Source: SEAL01 sp032153715
GTDB taxonomy: Bacteria; Patescibacteriota; Saccharimonadia; Saccharimonadales; Saccharimonadaceae
Length of the DNA: 64,000 nt
NCBI GenBank assembly: GCA_032153715.1
Contig: JALDYR010000001.1
Location: forward strand, 62,001-126,000
Direction: 5' to 3'
The notes below the pieces were generated by a model that did not search any database, had not been told where the DNA came from, and was given only the letters and a program-made list of their open reading frames with translations. The number at the start of each line of letters is the position of its first letter. Within the stretch, counting starts at the first letter, position 1. Shown piece by piece: positions 15,356 to 24,695 of the stretch. Both the position numbers and the translations under genes were made by a program.

Positions 15356-16183
15356 CTAGCGCTTCTCGGCTCGCTTCTTTTCCGCCTTCATTGCGCAGTC
15401 GTACCACGCCAGACATACCATACGAGCAATTTCAGGGATCAAGAGTGTCTTTGTATCTCGCGCCAATCGCCGCGTCCAGCCGAATCGATGGAACTCTTGA
15501 TACAACTCGAGCGCCGCAACCTTTCGTATCGATTCGTCAAAGAGCGCCAAGAAACCCTCTTTCTGAACGCGAATCAATTCATTACCATCCGGCATAGTGT
15601 CGGGTAGGCGCTGGCCAGCAATTGTTGTCGCAATTCCAAGCTCAAATGCAAGGTGCGTTGTCATGACACCCTTTGCACCCCAAAACTCCCAGTTGTTACG
15701 CAGTTGCTGACGACGAGTTTTTCCAGGAAGAAGAATTTTATCTTTAGCACTGCTGCGCGTTTCTAGGCCCTTGCCATCGCGAAGCTCTTCCAGCTTCTCT
15801 TCGAGCGGATAATGGTGCGCTGGAGTTAAACCGTCGGTAATCGCATGCGCCATCCATGCCGCCTCAAACGCCGCGCGCTCCCGATTGTCATCTACGAGCG
15901 CCTTTGTCAGGTTGTAGAGGTGATCAGAAATCATATCTCGAAGATCGTGATCGGTGTGGCTATCTGGGTCAAGATAATGCCATGGCTCATCGCGACCCGG
16001 GCTTTTGCGCTTAATACCATCAGGACCATTCAGGCCTTCAAAATGAATGATCTGCGACTCTTTCGGAAATGTCGTACGCTTTGGCAGCTGTAACGCCAAA
16101 TTACGCCGCGCGATACGGTCGATTTTTTGGTGGACGCCCATAATCCTGCCAGATTTAATACGGAAAGTAGTTCCTGAATACAT
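15356..16183 (-). CDS. zinc-dependent phospholipase C/S1-P1-like protein
   Basis: A 275-residue protein without a signal peptide. Residues 67-79 (E-P-W-H-Y-L-D, then H-T-D-H) and 110-125 (W-M-A-H-A-I-T-D-G-L-T-P-A-H-H-Y) recall the WHY and H-x-x-x-D-x-x-x-P-x-H zinc-binding patterns of the all-helical phospholipase C/P1 nuclease fold. The tail is Lys/Arg-rich. Activity is not proven: further ligands expected at the N-terminus and C-terminus are not clear. It lies between recG and rsmD with gaps of nine and zero bases. An alternative start is the Met at residue 15 (MGVHQK). Confidence 0.55.
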   Translation of the reverse strand: MYSGTTFRIKSGRIMGVHQKIDRIARRNLALQLPKRTTFPKESQIIHFEGLNGPDGIKRKSPGRDEPWHYLDPDSHTDHDLRDMISDHLYNLTKALVDDNRERAAFEAAWMAHAITDGLTPAHHYPLEEKLEELRDGKGLETRSSAKDKILLPGKTRRQQLRNNWEFWGAKGVMTTHLAFELGIATTIAGQRLPDTMPDGNELIRVQKEGFLALFDESIRKVAALELYQEFHRFGWTRRLARDTKTLLIPEIARMVCLAWYDCAMKAEKKRAEKR

Positions 16184-16191
16184 AATTGCGA

Positions 16192-18222
16192 TTAATTAAG
16201 CGTAGTGAGTCGCTGATACTGTTTGACTTGCGACGCTAATTCTTTATATTGTATCAAATCTTCACCCGATTCGGCGAACTTGCGCGCTGATTGCTGCGCG
16301 CGTGCAATCAATTTCGTGTCGGCAAGCGTCGCAATTTGCAGGTTAAGTGCACCGTGCTGTGATCGCCCATAAATTTCACCAGGACCACGCAGCTGCAGGT
16401 CAACTTCCGCCAGATAAAAGCCGTCGTTTGATTTTTCAACTTCACGCAAACGTTGCGACGGCTTGCTGCTGTCGCTCATCACCAAGTAACAGTAGCTTTG
16501 ATGAGACGATCGACCAACGCGGCCGCGCAGCTGATGCAGCTGACTTAACCCGAAACGGTCCGCATTCTCGATCATCATGACTGTTGAATTCGGCACGTCA
16601 ACACCCACCTCAACAACTGTTGTGCTCACAAGAATATCCAGCTCGCCTCCAGCAAACTTCGTCATCACTTCATCCTTGTCGTCAGCTTTCATTTTGCCAT
16701 GCAGTAGTCCAATACGGCGATGTTTGAATACGGAATTCTGCAATTGCTTATACTCCGCCTGTACGCTTTTGATTTCATTATCAGGATTTTCATCGATCAA
16801 ACTACAAATCACGTACGCCTGACGACCATTCGCAATTTCGGCGTCAATTTTTTCGTACAGCTGCGCACGACTGTTCGGTGACCAAATCTTTGTCGCGATC
16901 GGTTTGCGACCTTTTGGCAACTCGTTCAAAATACTCACCTCCAGTTCGCCGTAGACTGTCAGCGCTAGGCTGCGCGGAATCGGCGTTGCTGTCATTGCGA
17001 GAAGGTGCGGCATATGTTCAGCCTTTTTCAATAATTCCTGTCGCTGCTGGACGCCAAATCGATGTTGTTCGTCAATCACCACGAACCCAAGTTTGTTAAA
17101 CCGAACAGTCTCTTGAATAAGCGCATGCGTCCCAACAACCACGTCAACGGCCCCGTCGGCAATCTGTTCATATAGCGTTTGGCGAGCTTTACCCTTAACA
17201 CTTCCCGTCAGCAGTCCGACCGTCACGCCAAACGGCTGCAGTAATTTAGCGAGCGTCTCGGCGTGCTGTGATGCCAAAATCTCGGTCGGCGCCATCAATG
17301 CTGTCTGGAAGCCATGATGCGCCGCCTGTCGCGCTGCGAGCCCGGCAACGACTGTCTTGCCCGAACCTACATCGCCCTGTAATAAACGGTTCATCGGTGT
17401 TTTTCGCTCGAAGTCTTGGATAATTTCCCATGCGGCGCGGCGCTGCGCACCCGTCAATTCAAACGGCAGCTGCGCAACAAATGACGCCACGACGGGTTGT
17501 TCAAATGGAATATGCCACCCAACCAACTTAGCATTTTCTTGCTTGTTATATTGGCTTGCAAGTAAAAGATGAAAAAGCTCTTCAAACGCCAGCCGCTCAC
17601 GCGCCGCTTTGATGTCGTCACTTGTCTTCGGAAAGTGCATACCTAGGTATGCGTCAGCTCGAGAAATCAGCTTTTGCTCCCGAATAATTGACTCTGGCAG
17701 CGTTTCGGGAAGCATCGAGATAAGCGGTCGCAGTTCAGCAAGAATCTTGCGGACCAGCTGCGTTTTTAACCCCTTGATCTGGCGATAGACCGGCAATAAT
17801 CGATCGGTCTGCACGGGCATGTCGCTGACTTTTTCGGCGCTCGGATTCGTCAACTGGTATTTATTATAGTTAAACTCAAACTCGCCGGAAAAATAAAATT
17901 CATCGCCACCCGACAGTTGAGTTGCACGGTACGGCTGATTAAACCATACCGCCTGCAGCTTGCCGGTGTCGTCAGCGAGTGTTGCCGTTGTAATACGCAG
18001 CCCGCGACGAACTGGCCGCGTCGCCACCTTTTCGCAGCGCGCCTTGATTGTCTTTTTGCCAGGAGAAATATCGGCAATCTTTACCACTTCAGAAAAATCC
18101 TCATGCGTACGAGGCAGAAAATTGACAAGGTCATAGACAGTAGAAAGATTCGCCGAGGACAATTGCTCAGCCGTCTTTACTCCAACTCCCTTTACATTCT
18201 CGAGAGAAGACGCAAACTGCAT
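16192..18222 (-). CDS. recG: ATP-dependent DNA helicase RecG
   Basis: A 676-residue superfamily 2 helicase that remodels stalled forks and Holliday junctions. The N-terminal wedge/OB domain spans about 1-240 (F-L-P-R-T-H-E-D, then F-Y-F-S-G-E-F). Helicase motifs follow: Walker A Q-G-D-V-G-S-G-K-T near 285, the box D-E-Q-H-R-F-G-V-Q-Q-R, T-A-T-P-I-P-R-S, and motif VI Q-L-H-Q-L-R-G-R-V-G-R. The length is normal. An extended -10 (TGA-TAGAAT) ends six bases before the ATG, so this first gene of the recG-plc-rsmD run should be leaderless. Confidence 0.96.
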   Translation of the reverse strand: MQFASSLENVKGVGVKTAEQLSSANLSTVYDLVNFLPRTHEDFSEVVKIADISPGKKTIKARCEKVATRPVRRGLRITTATLADDTGKLQAVWFNQPYRATQLSGGDEFYFSGEFEFNYNKYQLTNPSAEKVSDMPVQTDRLLPVYRQIKGLKTQLVRKILAELRPLISMLPETLPESIIREQKLISRADAYLGMHFPKTSDDIKAARERLAFEELFHLLLASQYNKQENAKLVGWHIPFEQPVVASFVAQLPFELTGAQRRAAWEIIQDFERKTPMNRLLQGDVGSGKTVVAGLAARQAAHHGFQTALMAPTEILASQHAETLAKLLQPFGVTVGLLTGSVKGKARQTLYEQIADGAVDVVVGTHALIQETVRFNKLGFVVIDEQHRFGVQQRQELLKKAEHMPHLLAMTATPIPRSLALTVYGELEVSILNELPKGRKPIATKIWSPNSRAQLYEKIDAEIANGRQAYVICSLIDENPDNEIKSVQAEYKQLQNSVFKHRRIGLLHGKMKADDKDEVMTKFAGGELDILVSTTVVEVGVDVPNSTVMMIENADRFGLSQLHQLRGRVGRSSHQSYCYLVMSDSSKPSQRLREVEKSNDGFYLAEVDLQLRGPGEIYGRSQHGALNLQIATLADTKLIARAQQSARKFAESGEDLIQYKELASQVKQYQRLTTLN

Positions 18223-18228
18223 ATATTC

Positions 18229-18234
18229 ATTCTA
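18229..18234 (-). promoter_or_regulatory. extended -10 of recG (leaderless)
   Basis: TAGAAT preceded by TGA on the minus strand, six bases before the recG ATG and overlapping the end of the upstream pilin gene. Confidence 0.55.
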
Positions 18235-18238
18235 TCAG

Positions 18239-18784
18239 CTACATCGCCAAGATTGTATTGTAACAAGCAGTTGTATCATCAGCCTGATAGCGTGTATCCT
18301 GCCGAAGACCACTAATCGAAGCACAGGATACGTCACCGCGTAGATAATACACCACAGTTGCCGTCGCGCCCGTTGTCGAGTTATACCAGGCGCCGCCGTA
18401 CATTTTGCCGCCACAGTTCATCGACTGAGTACTGGGCTGCGGCAAGCTCGCCACTTCTGTCTTTAAGGCGGTGTCAAAAGTTGCCTGAGTAGCAGCACCA
18501 CCTGCCCCTGTACAGGCACCCGTAGCGTCAGTCACATTCGCACACTTTGTTGCGGGGGTTGTATGAGGAGCCAAGCAAGGATACGAGGCAATAGGATAGA
18601 GATTGTTATTATTAACCGCGTAACCCTTTAAGATACGGACATATTGACCAACTGCCGACACCGTCTTGTTATTCTCAGCTCGCGCCTGCACGCCATTAAA
18701 CGCAACGATTGTTATTGCCGCCAATATTCCAATCACGACAATAACAATCAGCAGTTCGACAATAGTAAACCCTTTTTGTTTCAT
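18239..18784 (-). CDS. type IV pilin-like protein
   Basis: A 181-residue prepilin. The class III leader is short (MKQKG) and is cut before FTIVELLIVIVVIGILAAI, with the diagnostic Glu at +5 and the long hydrophobic N-terminal helix. The globular part has several cysteines (C-L-A-P, T-K-C-A-N, A-C-T-G, N-C-G-G, S-C-A-S), enough for disulfides. It would be assembled into a pilus driven by an ATPase such as the PilB at 38314-39942. The other pilus genes are not adjacent. It may be a major or a minor pilin. Confidence 0.9.
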   Translation of the reverse strand: MKQKGFTIVELLIVIVVIGILAAITIVAFNGVQARAENNKTVSAVGQYVRILKGYAVNNNNLYPIASYPCLAPHTTPATKCANVTDATGACTGAGGAATQATFDTALKTEVASLPQPSTQSMNCGGKMYGGAWYNSTTGATATVVYYLRGDVSCASISGLRQDTRYQADDTTACYNTILAM

Positions 18785-18838
18785 TCTTGTAGCTATTTAA
18801 GCAAAGGAGTCGTCTAAGCACAAGCCTTATGGCAAGGG

Positions 18839-20620
18839 TTATGCAAACAGGATACCTTCGAGCTCACGGGAGATGCCCTCAAGCTGTCGTGCTGTCAATG
18901 TGTACTGAGCGTCAATCGCGACAAGGTCGTTGTCTTCGACATCGTCGTACCACTGCACGTAAAACTTGATTTTCGGCTCGGTACCACTTGGGCGGACCGT
19001 AATGCGTCGACGCGAATCACCCAGCTCTAGCACAACAACATTACCCTTAATGCAATCAATCGGCGTCGTTTCGCCCGTACTTAAATCTTTTCGAGTTAAG
19101 TCGCCGTAGTCAAGCACCGCCGTGACATCATAATCGCCAACTTTTACTGGCGGCGACGTGCGCAGCTTTGCCATGATCGACTGCATACGCTCAAAACCGT
19201 CTGCGCCCGGGCTGACGATATTATCGAGTCGTTCAATGTATAGGCCATGTTCACCGTACAGTTCATATAGCCGATCGAGTAAGGTCTTACCCTCCGCTTT
19301 TAGTTCAGCGGCGTACTCGGCTAGCGGCAATGCGCCAGCAGCGCCGTCTTTATCGCGCGCGTAGTCACCCTTCAGCAGGCCATAGCTCTCTTCACCACCA
19401 ATCACAAAAACTTCGTCAGTTGATTCTTTATTCCTGATAAGTTCACCAATATATTTAAAGCCAACAAGCATGTTGCCATACGACGTGACGCCGTAATGTT
19501 TTGCCAGCGCGTCAAGCATATCGGTCGTAACGATCGTTTTAGCAATATAGTGCTTGTCCGTCAGAACGCCGCTATCTTTCAATTTACGAAGCGCGTAATC
19601 AGTTGCAAGTACAGCGGACTGGTTACCGTTGAGATAAACTGGATCGTCGCCCACGCGGACAACAACGCCGATTCGATCAGCGTCTGGATCGTTTGTAATA
19701 GCGATGTCAGCGTTTTCCGCTAGCAGCTGCGCAACGGCACGATCGTTCGCGGCGCGCTCTTCGGGGTTTGGCTTGCCATTTTCAATTGTCGGGAAATGGC
19801 CATCTGGCACCATTTGATCCTCGACAACCGAAATAGATTCAAAACCAGCCGCTTTCAAAACAGGCAGGACATTAGTCTGGCCAGCACCGTGCAGTGGCGA
19901 ATAAACAATATTTAGATCGCGAGCCGTACCCTCGGACTGATCAACTACGGCAGCGATATACGCCTGGTCGATAGCTTCGCCGACCATTTGAATTTTTCCA
20001 TCCGCAACCGCTTCGTCAAATGGAATCGAGTCGATTTTCGTCAATGCCGCAGCCGCTGCTAGCACGCCCTTGTCGTGAGGAGCTACGAGCTGCGCACCAT
20101 CATCCCAATATGCCTTAAAGCCGTTATCTGCTGGTGGATTGTGGCTTGCGCTAATGACAATTCCTGCAGCAGCTTGCAAGTGTCGCACTGCAAAGCTTAG
20201 CTCGGGCGTTGAGCGGAACGAATCAAATAGATACGTTTTAAACCCATTTGCCGCGCACACCTGTGCCGTAAACCGACTTAATTCTGGCGAACTGAGGCGC
20301 GTGTCGTAGGCGATGACAATTCCCTTTTCCGGCGCGGCGGCATCTGCTGTTCGAGCATACTCACACAATGCCTGAGCAGACTCGCCAATTGTCACACGGT
20401 TGATGCGGTTTGATCCGATACCAGTCGTGCCACGTCGGCCTCCGGTGCCAAATTCAACAACCTTAAAGAATGAATCTTCAAGTAGCTGCCACTGCTCGTC
20501 TGCAATAAGCTTCTCTAACTCAGATCGATACTCTTCGTATTTTGATTCAGTTAACCACTGATTAATATTCGTTTGTGCGTCGGCAGATAAGTGCGCCGTC
20601 GCGGCATCGGGTAGGACCAT
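18839..20620 (-). CDS. phosphoglucomutase/phosphomannomutase
   Basis: A 593-residue alpha-D-phosphohexomutase. The four domain signatures are visible: the active serine in I-S-A-S-H-N-P-P (Ser158), the metal loop N-D-P-D-A-D-R-I near 310, the sugar-binding G-G-E-E-S-Y-G near 400, and the C-terminal phosphate loop R-P-S-G-T-E-P-K near 550. It interconverts hexose 1- and 6-phosphates and could supply glucose-1-phosphate to GalU at 48140. The length matches the PgcA/PGM2 group. Phosphomannomutase activity cannot be excluded. An AAGGAG ribosome site precedes the ATG. Confidence 0.92.
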   Translation of the reverse strand: MVLPDAATAHLSADAQTNINQWLTESKYEEYRSELEKLIADEQWQLLEDSFFKVVEFGTGGRRGTTGIGSNRINRVTIGESAQALCEYARTADAAAPEKGIVIAYDTRLSSPELSRFTAQVCAANGFKTYLFDSFRSTPELSFAVRHLQAAAGIVISASHNPPADNGFKAYWDDGAQLVAPHDKGVLAAAAALTKIDSIPFDEAVADGKIQMVGEAIDQAYIAAVVDQSEGTARDLNIVYSPLHGAGQTNVLPVLKAAGFESISVVEDQMVPDGHFPTIENGKPNPEERAANDRAVAQLLAENADIAITNDPDADRIGVVVRVGDDPVYLNGNQSAVLATDYALRKLKDSGVLTDKHYIAKTIVTTDMLDALAKHYGVTSYGNMLVGFKYIGELIRNKESTDEVFVIGGEESYGLLKGDYARDKDGAAGALPLAEYAAELKAEGKTLLDRLYELYGEHGLYIERLDNIVSPGADGFERMQSIMAKLRTSPPVKVGDYDVTAVLDYGDLTRKDLSTGETTPIDCIKGNVVVLELGDSRRRITVRPSGTEPKIKFYVQWYDDVEDNDLVAIDAQYTLTARQLEGISRELEGILFA

Positions 20621-20673
20621 TTGAGCTCCTTCTTATGTTAGATCTTCGAACCCTTATTATAGCATTTTTAGAT

Positions 20674-21888
20674 CTAGTAGACGAGGAGAAAGCTGTTCTT
20701 GCCCTTTTTGACCAAGGCTGGCTGATCAATCTGCTGGTCATCAAGAACCTTTTGGCCGTTGACCGAAACCGCACCGCCTAGGATTAGTCGTCGCGCCTCA
20801 CCCTTGCTGCCGGCAAGGCCATTTTCAGCAAGCAGATCAACAACGGAAGCACCCTTGATTGCCGCTGGAATCTCGTCTGCAAGTACAGCAAGATCCTGTT
20901 CGCTCAGGCTCTGGAATTCCGCTTTGCCAAACAAAACGTCAGTCACGCGCTTTGCGCTAGCCGCTCGTTCTTCACCGTGAACTAATTTTGTCACTTCGTA
21001 TGCGAGCGCCTTTTGCGCCGGTCGCGCGCCCGGATTTTCCTGCTGTGCCTTTTCAAGCTCGGCAATCTCACCTTGCGAGAGTAAGGTGTAGATCTTTGCG
21101 TAATCAATAACACCTTCGTCGTCAACGTTGAGCCAGAACTGGTAAAACTTGTAGACGCTCGTCTTTGCTGGGTCAAGCCAAATTGCGCCGCCCTCAGATT
21201 TGCCAAACTTCACGCCAGTTGCCTTGTTAATCACAAGTGGCGTCGAGTAGACATGCGCTTCGCCGCCTTCGATGCGACGAATCAAATCAACACCAGCAAT
21301 CGAGTTACCCCACTGATCGGCACCACATAGCTGCAACGTAACGCCATGGTTGCGATACAGATGCAAGAAGTCATAGCCCTGAATCAAGCTGTAGCTAAAC
21401 TCAGCGTAGCTGATGCCTGCGCCGCCTTCACCCAAGCGCGCTTGCACAAAATCTCGTCCAAGCATCTGACTGAGTGGCACGTGTTTACCAACATCACGAA
21501 GGAACCCAAGGTAATCGATATCCTTAAACCAATCATAGTTATCGACTATCGTAAAATCCCGACCTGCAAAGACGGTATTATACTGTGCCGCAATTCCAGC
21601 CTTATTTTTTGCAATTTCATCAAGCGTCTTGAGGTTACGCTCGTCCTTTTTGCCATCCGGATCGCCGATCATACCGGTCGCACCGCCAACCAATAGATGA
21701 GCCTTGTGACCATGATCGATGAAGTGACGTACCATCATTGCAGCGGCAAGATTGCCGATCGTCATACTGTCAGCACTTGGATCGACACCAAAATAGAAAG
21801 AGACAGGCTTACCGTCTAGGGCTGATAAATCGGCAAATGTGGTTTGGTTTACGAACCCGCGCCACTGCAATTCTTCGGAAAGTGTCAT
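20674..21888 (-). CDS. tyrS: tyrosine--tRNA ligase
   Basis: A 404-residue class I synthetase. The catalytic domain spans residues 1-320 with K-F-G-K-S near 230, and an S4 RNA-binding domain closes the protein (R-R-L-I-L-G-G-A-V-S-V-N-G). The usual HIGH motif is replaced by T-I-G-N at 43-46, and the Thr that normally precedes it is Ser38 (D-P-S-A-D-S). Other pocket elements (G-G-A-T-G-M-I-G-D-P, S-Y-S-L-I-Q-G-Y-D, Q-x-C-G-A-D-Q-W-G-N) are normal, so the enzyme should be active. A leader of about 25 bases carries AAGGAG. Confidence 0.95.
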   Translation of the reverse strand: MTLSEELQWRGFVNQTTFADLSALDGKPVSFYFGVDPSADSMTIGNLAAAMMVRHFIDHGHKAHLLVGGATGMIGDPDGKKDERNLKTLDEIAKNKAGIAAQYNTVFAGRDFTIVDNYDWFKDIDYLGFLRDVGKHVPLSQMLGRDFVQARLGEGGAGISYAEFSYSLIQGYDFLHLYRNHGVTLQLCGADQWGNSIAGVDLIRRIEGGEAHVYSTPLVINKATGVKFGKSEGGAIWLDPAKTSVYKFYQFWLNVDDEGVIDYAKIYTLLSQGEIAELEKAQQENPGARPAQKALAYEVTKLVHGEERAASAKRVTDVLFGKAEFQSLSEQDLAVLADEIPAAIKGASVVDLLAENGLAGSKGEARRLILGGAVSVNGQKVLDDQQIDQPALVKKGKNSFLLVY

Positions 21889-21919
21889 CTCTTCTCCTTA
21901 TCTGTTATTACTGCTGTTT

Positions 21920-21928
21920 ATTGTAGCA
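21920..21928 (-). promoter_or_regulatory. extended -10 of the tyrS promoter
   Basis: TGC-TACAAT on the minus strand, divergent from the promoter of the penicillin-binding protein gene. The leader is about 25 bases and has a Shine-Dalgarno sequence, unlike the leaderless genes. Confidence 0.6.
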
Positions 21929-21968
21929 GAATAATCAACCAAAATAACTACTTACCCTCAGATATTAG

Positions 21969-21977
21969 TGCTATAAT
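21969..21977 (+). promoter_or_regulatory. extended -10 of the penicillin-binding protein gene
   Basis: TGC-TATAAT on the plus strand, giving a leader of about 26 bases before the GTG at 22011. Confidence 0.6.
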
Positions 21978-22010
21978 GATAATCAATACTGCTTATGGGA
22001 AAGTTATAAC

Positions 22011-24647
22011 GTGGCTAAAAAACCTCTATCTTCACGCAAATTAAGCGTGTACTCTAATCTGGCGCATAAACACAGAACCAGAAAGGATGCCTCGGCTCGA
22101 AAGAAAGCCGAATACCTTGCGACGCTGCCAAAACACCCAGTAAAGCGAGTTCTTGCCCGACTACATCCTAAGCGCGTGGCCGGTTACTGGTTTAGCAAAA
22201 AGGGCGGCATGATGTTGCTTAAAATCGGCGGCATCAGCCTTCTACTTGCCGTGCTTCTTATTGGCGGCCTGTTCGCGTACTACCGCAAGGACCTTGACGC
22301 CATTCGCCCAGGCGAACTGGCAAAGCGTGTCCAGACAACGGTCACTAAATACTACGACCGCAACAACAACCTGCTCTGGGAAGACAAAGGCGACGGCGAC
22401 TACAAGCTTGTCGTAAAGAGCAACGAAATCAGTAAACACCTCAAGGATGCGACGATCGCAATTGAAGATCGTGACTTCTATAAGCACAACGGCGTCAGCC
22501 CCGTTGGCCTGACTCGTGCATTCATTAGCAATGCTCAAGGTAATAGCGTCCAGGGCGGTTCGACACTCACGCAGCAGCTCGTCAAGCAAGTCTTCTTTGC
22601 TGACGAAGCGCATGATCGCGGCCTGAGCGGCGTTCCTCGCAAGATCAAGGAACTTATCCTTTCTATCGAAGTAGAGCGCATGTACGACAAAGATCAAATC
22701 CTCACGCTTTACCTGAATGAATCACCATACGGCGGACGCCGTAACGGGGCCGAATCTGCGGCACAAACCTATTTCGGCAAAGACGTTCATGCCAAGGACC
22801 TTTCTATCGCCCAGTCTGCCCTCCTGGCTGCGATCCCAAACCAGCCGGGTCTGTATGATCCCTACAATATTGAGGGCAATGAAGCGTTAATTGCTCGACA
22901 GCACAAAGTACTCAACAACATGGTTGAGCTAAATATGATCACCCAAAAAGAAGCCGATGACGCCAAGAAAGAACCGATCCTTGATACACTCAAGCCGCAA
23001 TCAGACCAGTACGGTGATATCAAAGCACCACACTTCGTGCAAATGGTTCGCAGTCAGCTAGAAAAGGAACTCGGAAAAGCAACCGTTGGGCGCGGCGGCC
23101 TCACCGTTAAAACAACGCTTGATATTCGCATCCAAAACAAACTCGAAGAAGCCATCAAAGAGGAGTTCGCCTCATCACGAGACGAAATCAATGGCTACTC
23201 TAACGGCGCGGGCACCGTCGAAGATACGCAAACAGGCCAGATTCTCGCTATGATGGGCAGTAAAGATTGGGATGCAGACGGCTTTGGTCAAGATAATGCC
23301 GCGACAGCGTATATCCAGCCAGGCTCAAGCATCAAACCGCTCGTTTTTGCTGAACTCCTTAAAGACAAGGGCGCAGGACAGAAAAACTACGGCAGCGGCT
23401 CTCGTGACCTGACCGATACGAACTTTGACAAAGAATACGGCGCAAAGCTTCAGAACGCTGACCGCACATTCAAGGGTGCATTGACCCTTCGTCAAAGCCT
23501 GGCACAATCTCGCAACGTCCCTGCGGTAAAAGCCATGTACTATTCAGGTATTCCGCAAACCCTTCAGACCATCCGCGACATGGGCGACACACAATACTGC
23601 ACCCAAGGTAACGAGGTTCAAACCGGACTATCGTCAGCCATCGGTGCTTGTGGTACAAAGCAAATTGATCACGTTAACGCGTTTGCGACCCTCGCACGAG
23701 GCGGCACTTACAAACCACATACCAATATTCTTGAAGTAAAAAACAGCCAAGGTGAAACCCTAAAGAAGTGGAAAGACGAAAGCAAGCAAGTACTTGATCC
23801 TCAGATCGCCTATATCCTCAGTGATATCCTCAACGATGCCAATGCTCGTCGCCCGCTCTTTGGCAATATTACTGCCGGCATGAGCTACGGCAACACTGGC
23901 CTCCGCACCGCGACAAAAACAGGTACATCCGACCTCGACGGCAAGGCAAAAGACCTTTGGATGATGACATATAGCCCGGTTATTTCGATGGGAGTATGGC
24001 TCGGTAATCCAACGCCAAAAGCCTTGAACAGCGGTAACTCCACTCTTCCTGGGCCAATCATCGATAAGGTCATGCGCTTTGCTCACCTTGAAATTTACGC
24101 TAAGGAAAATAAGTGGAAGCCAAACGACTGGTTTACTCAACCGGCTGGTATTCAAAAGATTGGCGGCGAGCTCTATCCTGCATGGTTCAACAAGAATCAG
24201 CTTCCAGCCAACACGAAAATGACGTTTGATAAAGTGTCAAAGAAGAAGGCAACTGATTGTACGCCAGCGGGCGCCCGAATCGATATCGACGTTCGAAAGA
24301 CAACCGACCCAACAACGAAGCGTGAAGTCATTATCGCACCAAGCGGCTATGATGCCACCAAAGATGACGACGTTCATAATTGTGATGACGCCAAGCCAAA
24401 TGTCGGCAGCATCGACATCGAACAAGTTGGCGACAATAGCTACCGTGTTCGCGTCAGCGTATCACAGGGCAAGAACCCACTCACTAGCCTCGAGATTCGC
24501 AACAATGGAACAACGGTCAACTCACAGTCAGTGAGCACAAGCGGCGACTACGAAGCAGTCATTGCGGCAAGTTCCGGCCAGGCCATCAGCGTCGTCGTTA
24601 CGGACAGCGCTTCCTATACTGCCGAAGCTTCTCGTAACACTCCGTAA
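22011..24647 (+). CDS. class A penicillin-binding protein (transglycosylase/transpeptidase)
   Basis: An 878-residue bifunctional peptidoglycan synthase with a GTG start. A basic cytoplasmic tail is followed by a transmembrane helix at about 70-90. The GT51 domain follows with E-D-R-D-F-Y-K-H-N-G and G-G-S-T-L-T-Q-Q-L-V-K-Q. The transpeptidase domain has S439-x-x-K442 (P-G-S-S-I-K-P), S-R-N and K636-T-G-T. The C-terminal 150 residues carry a cysteine pair (TDCTPAG, HNCDDAK) and an Ig-like beta domain. It polymerises and cross-links cell wall at the outer face, consistent with a monoderm cell. A bidirectional terminator follows. Confidence 0.96.
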   Translation: MAKKPLSSRKLSVYSNLAHKHRTRKDASARKKAEYLATLPKHPVKRVLARLHPKRVAGYWFSKKGGMMLLKIGGISLLLAVLLIGGLFAYYRKDLDAIRPGELAKRVQTTVTKYYDRNNNLLWEDKGDGDYKLVVKSNEISKHLKDATIAIEDRDFYKHNGVSPVGLTRAFISNAQGNSVQGGSTLTQQLVKQVFFADEAHDRGLSGVPRKIKELILSIEVERMYDKDQILTLYLNESPYGGRRNGAESAAQTYFGKDVHAKDLSIAQSALLAAIPNQPGLYDPYNIEGNEALIARQHKVLNNMVELNMITQKEADDAKKEPILDTLKPQSDQYGDIKAPHFVQMVRSQLEKELGKATVGRGGLTVKTTLDIRIQNKLEEAIKEEFASSRDEINGYSNGAGTVEDTQTGQILAMMGSKDWDADGFGQDNAATAYIQPGSSIKPLVFAELLKDKGAGQKNYGSGSRDLTDTNFDKEYGAKLQNADRTFKGALTLRQSLAQSRNVPAVKAMYYSGIPQTLQTIRDMGDTQYCTQGNEVQTGLSSAIGACGTKQIDHVNAFATLARGGTYKPHTNILEVKNSQGETLKKWKDESKQVLDPQIAYILSDILNDANARRPLFGNITAGMSYGNTGLRTATKTGTSDLDGKAKDLWMMTYSPVISMGVWLGNPTPKALNSGNSTLPGPIIDKVMRFAHLEIYAKENKWKPNDWFTQPAGIQKIGGELYPAWFNKNQLPANTKMTFDKVSKKKATDCTPAGARIDIDVRKTTDPTTKREVIIAPSGYDATKDDDVHNCDDAKPNVGSIDIEQVGDNSYRVRVSVSQGKNPLTSLEIRNNGTTVNSQSVSTSGDYEAVIAASSGQAISVVVTDSASYTAEASRNTP

Positions 24648-24651
24648 AAAT

Positions 24652-24684
24652 AAATACTCCTGGTGAAATCCAGGAGTATTTTTA
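24652..24684. terminator. bidirectional terminator between convergent genes
   Basis: AATACTCCTGG and CCAGGAGTATT form an 11-base-pair stem around TGAAAT, flanked by A- and T-rich runs on both sides. It serves the penicillin-binding protein gene and probably the PIN-TRAM gene too. Confidence 0.85.
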
Positions 24685-24695
24685 TAGTAAGCCTA

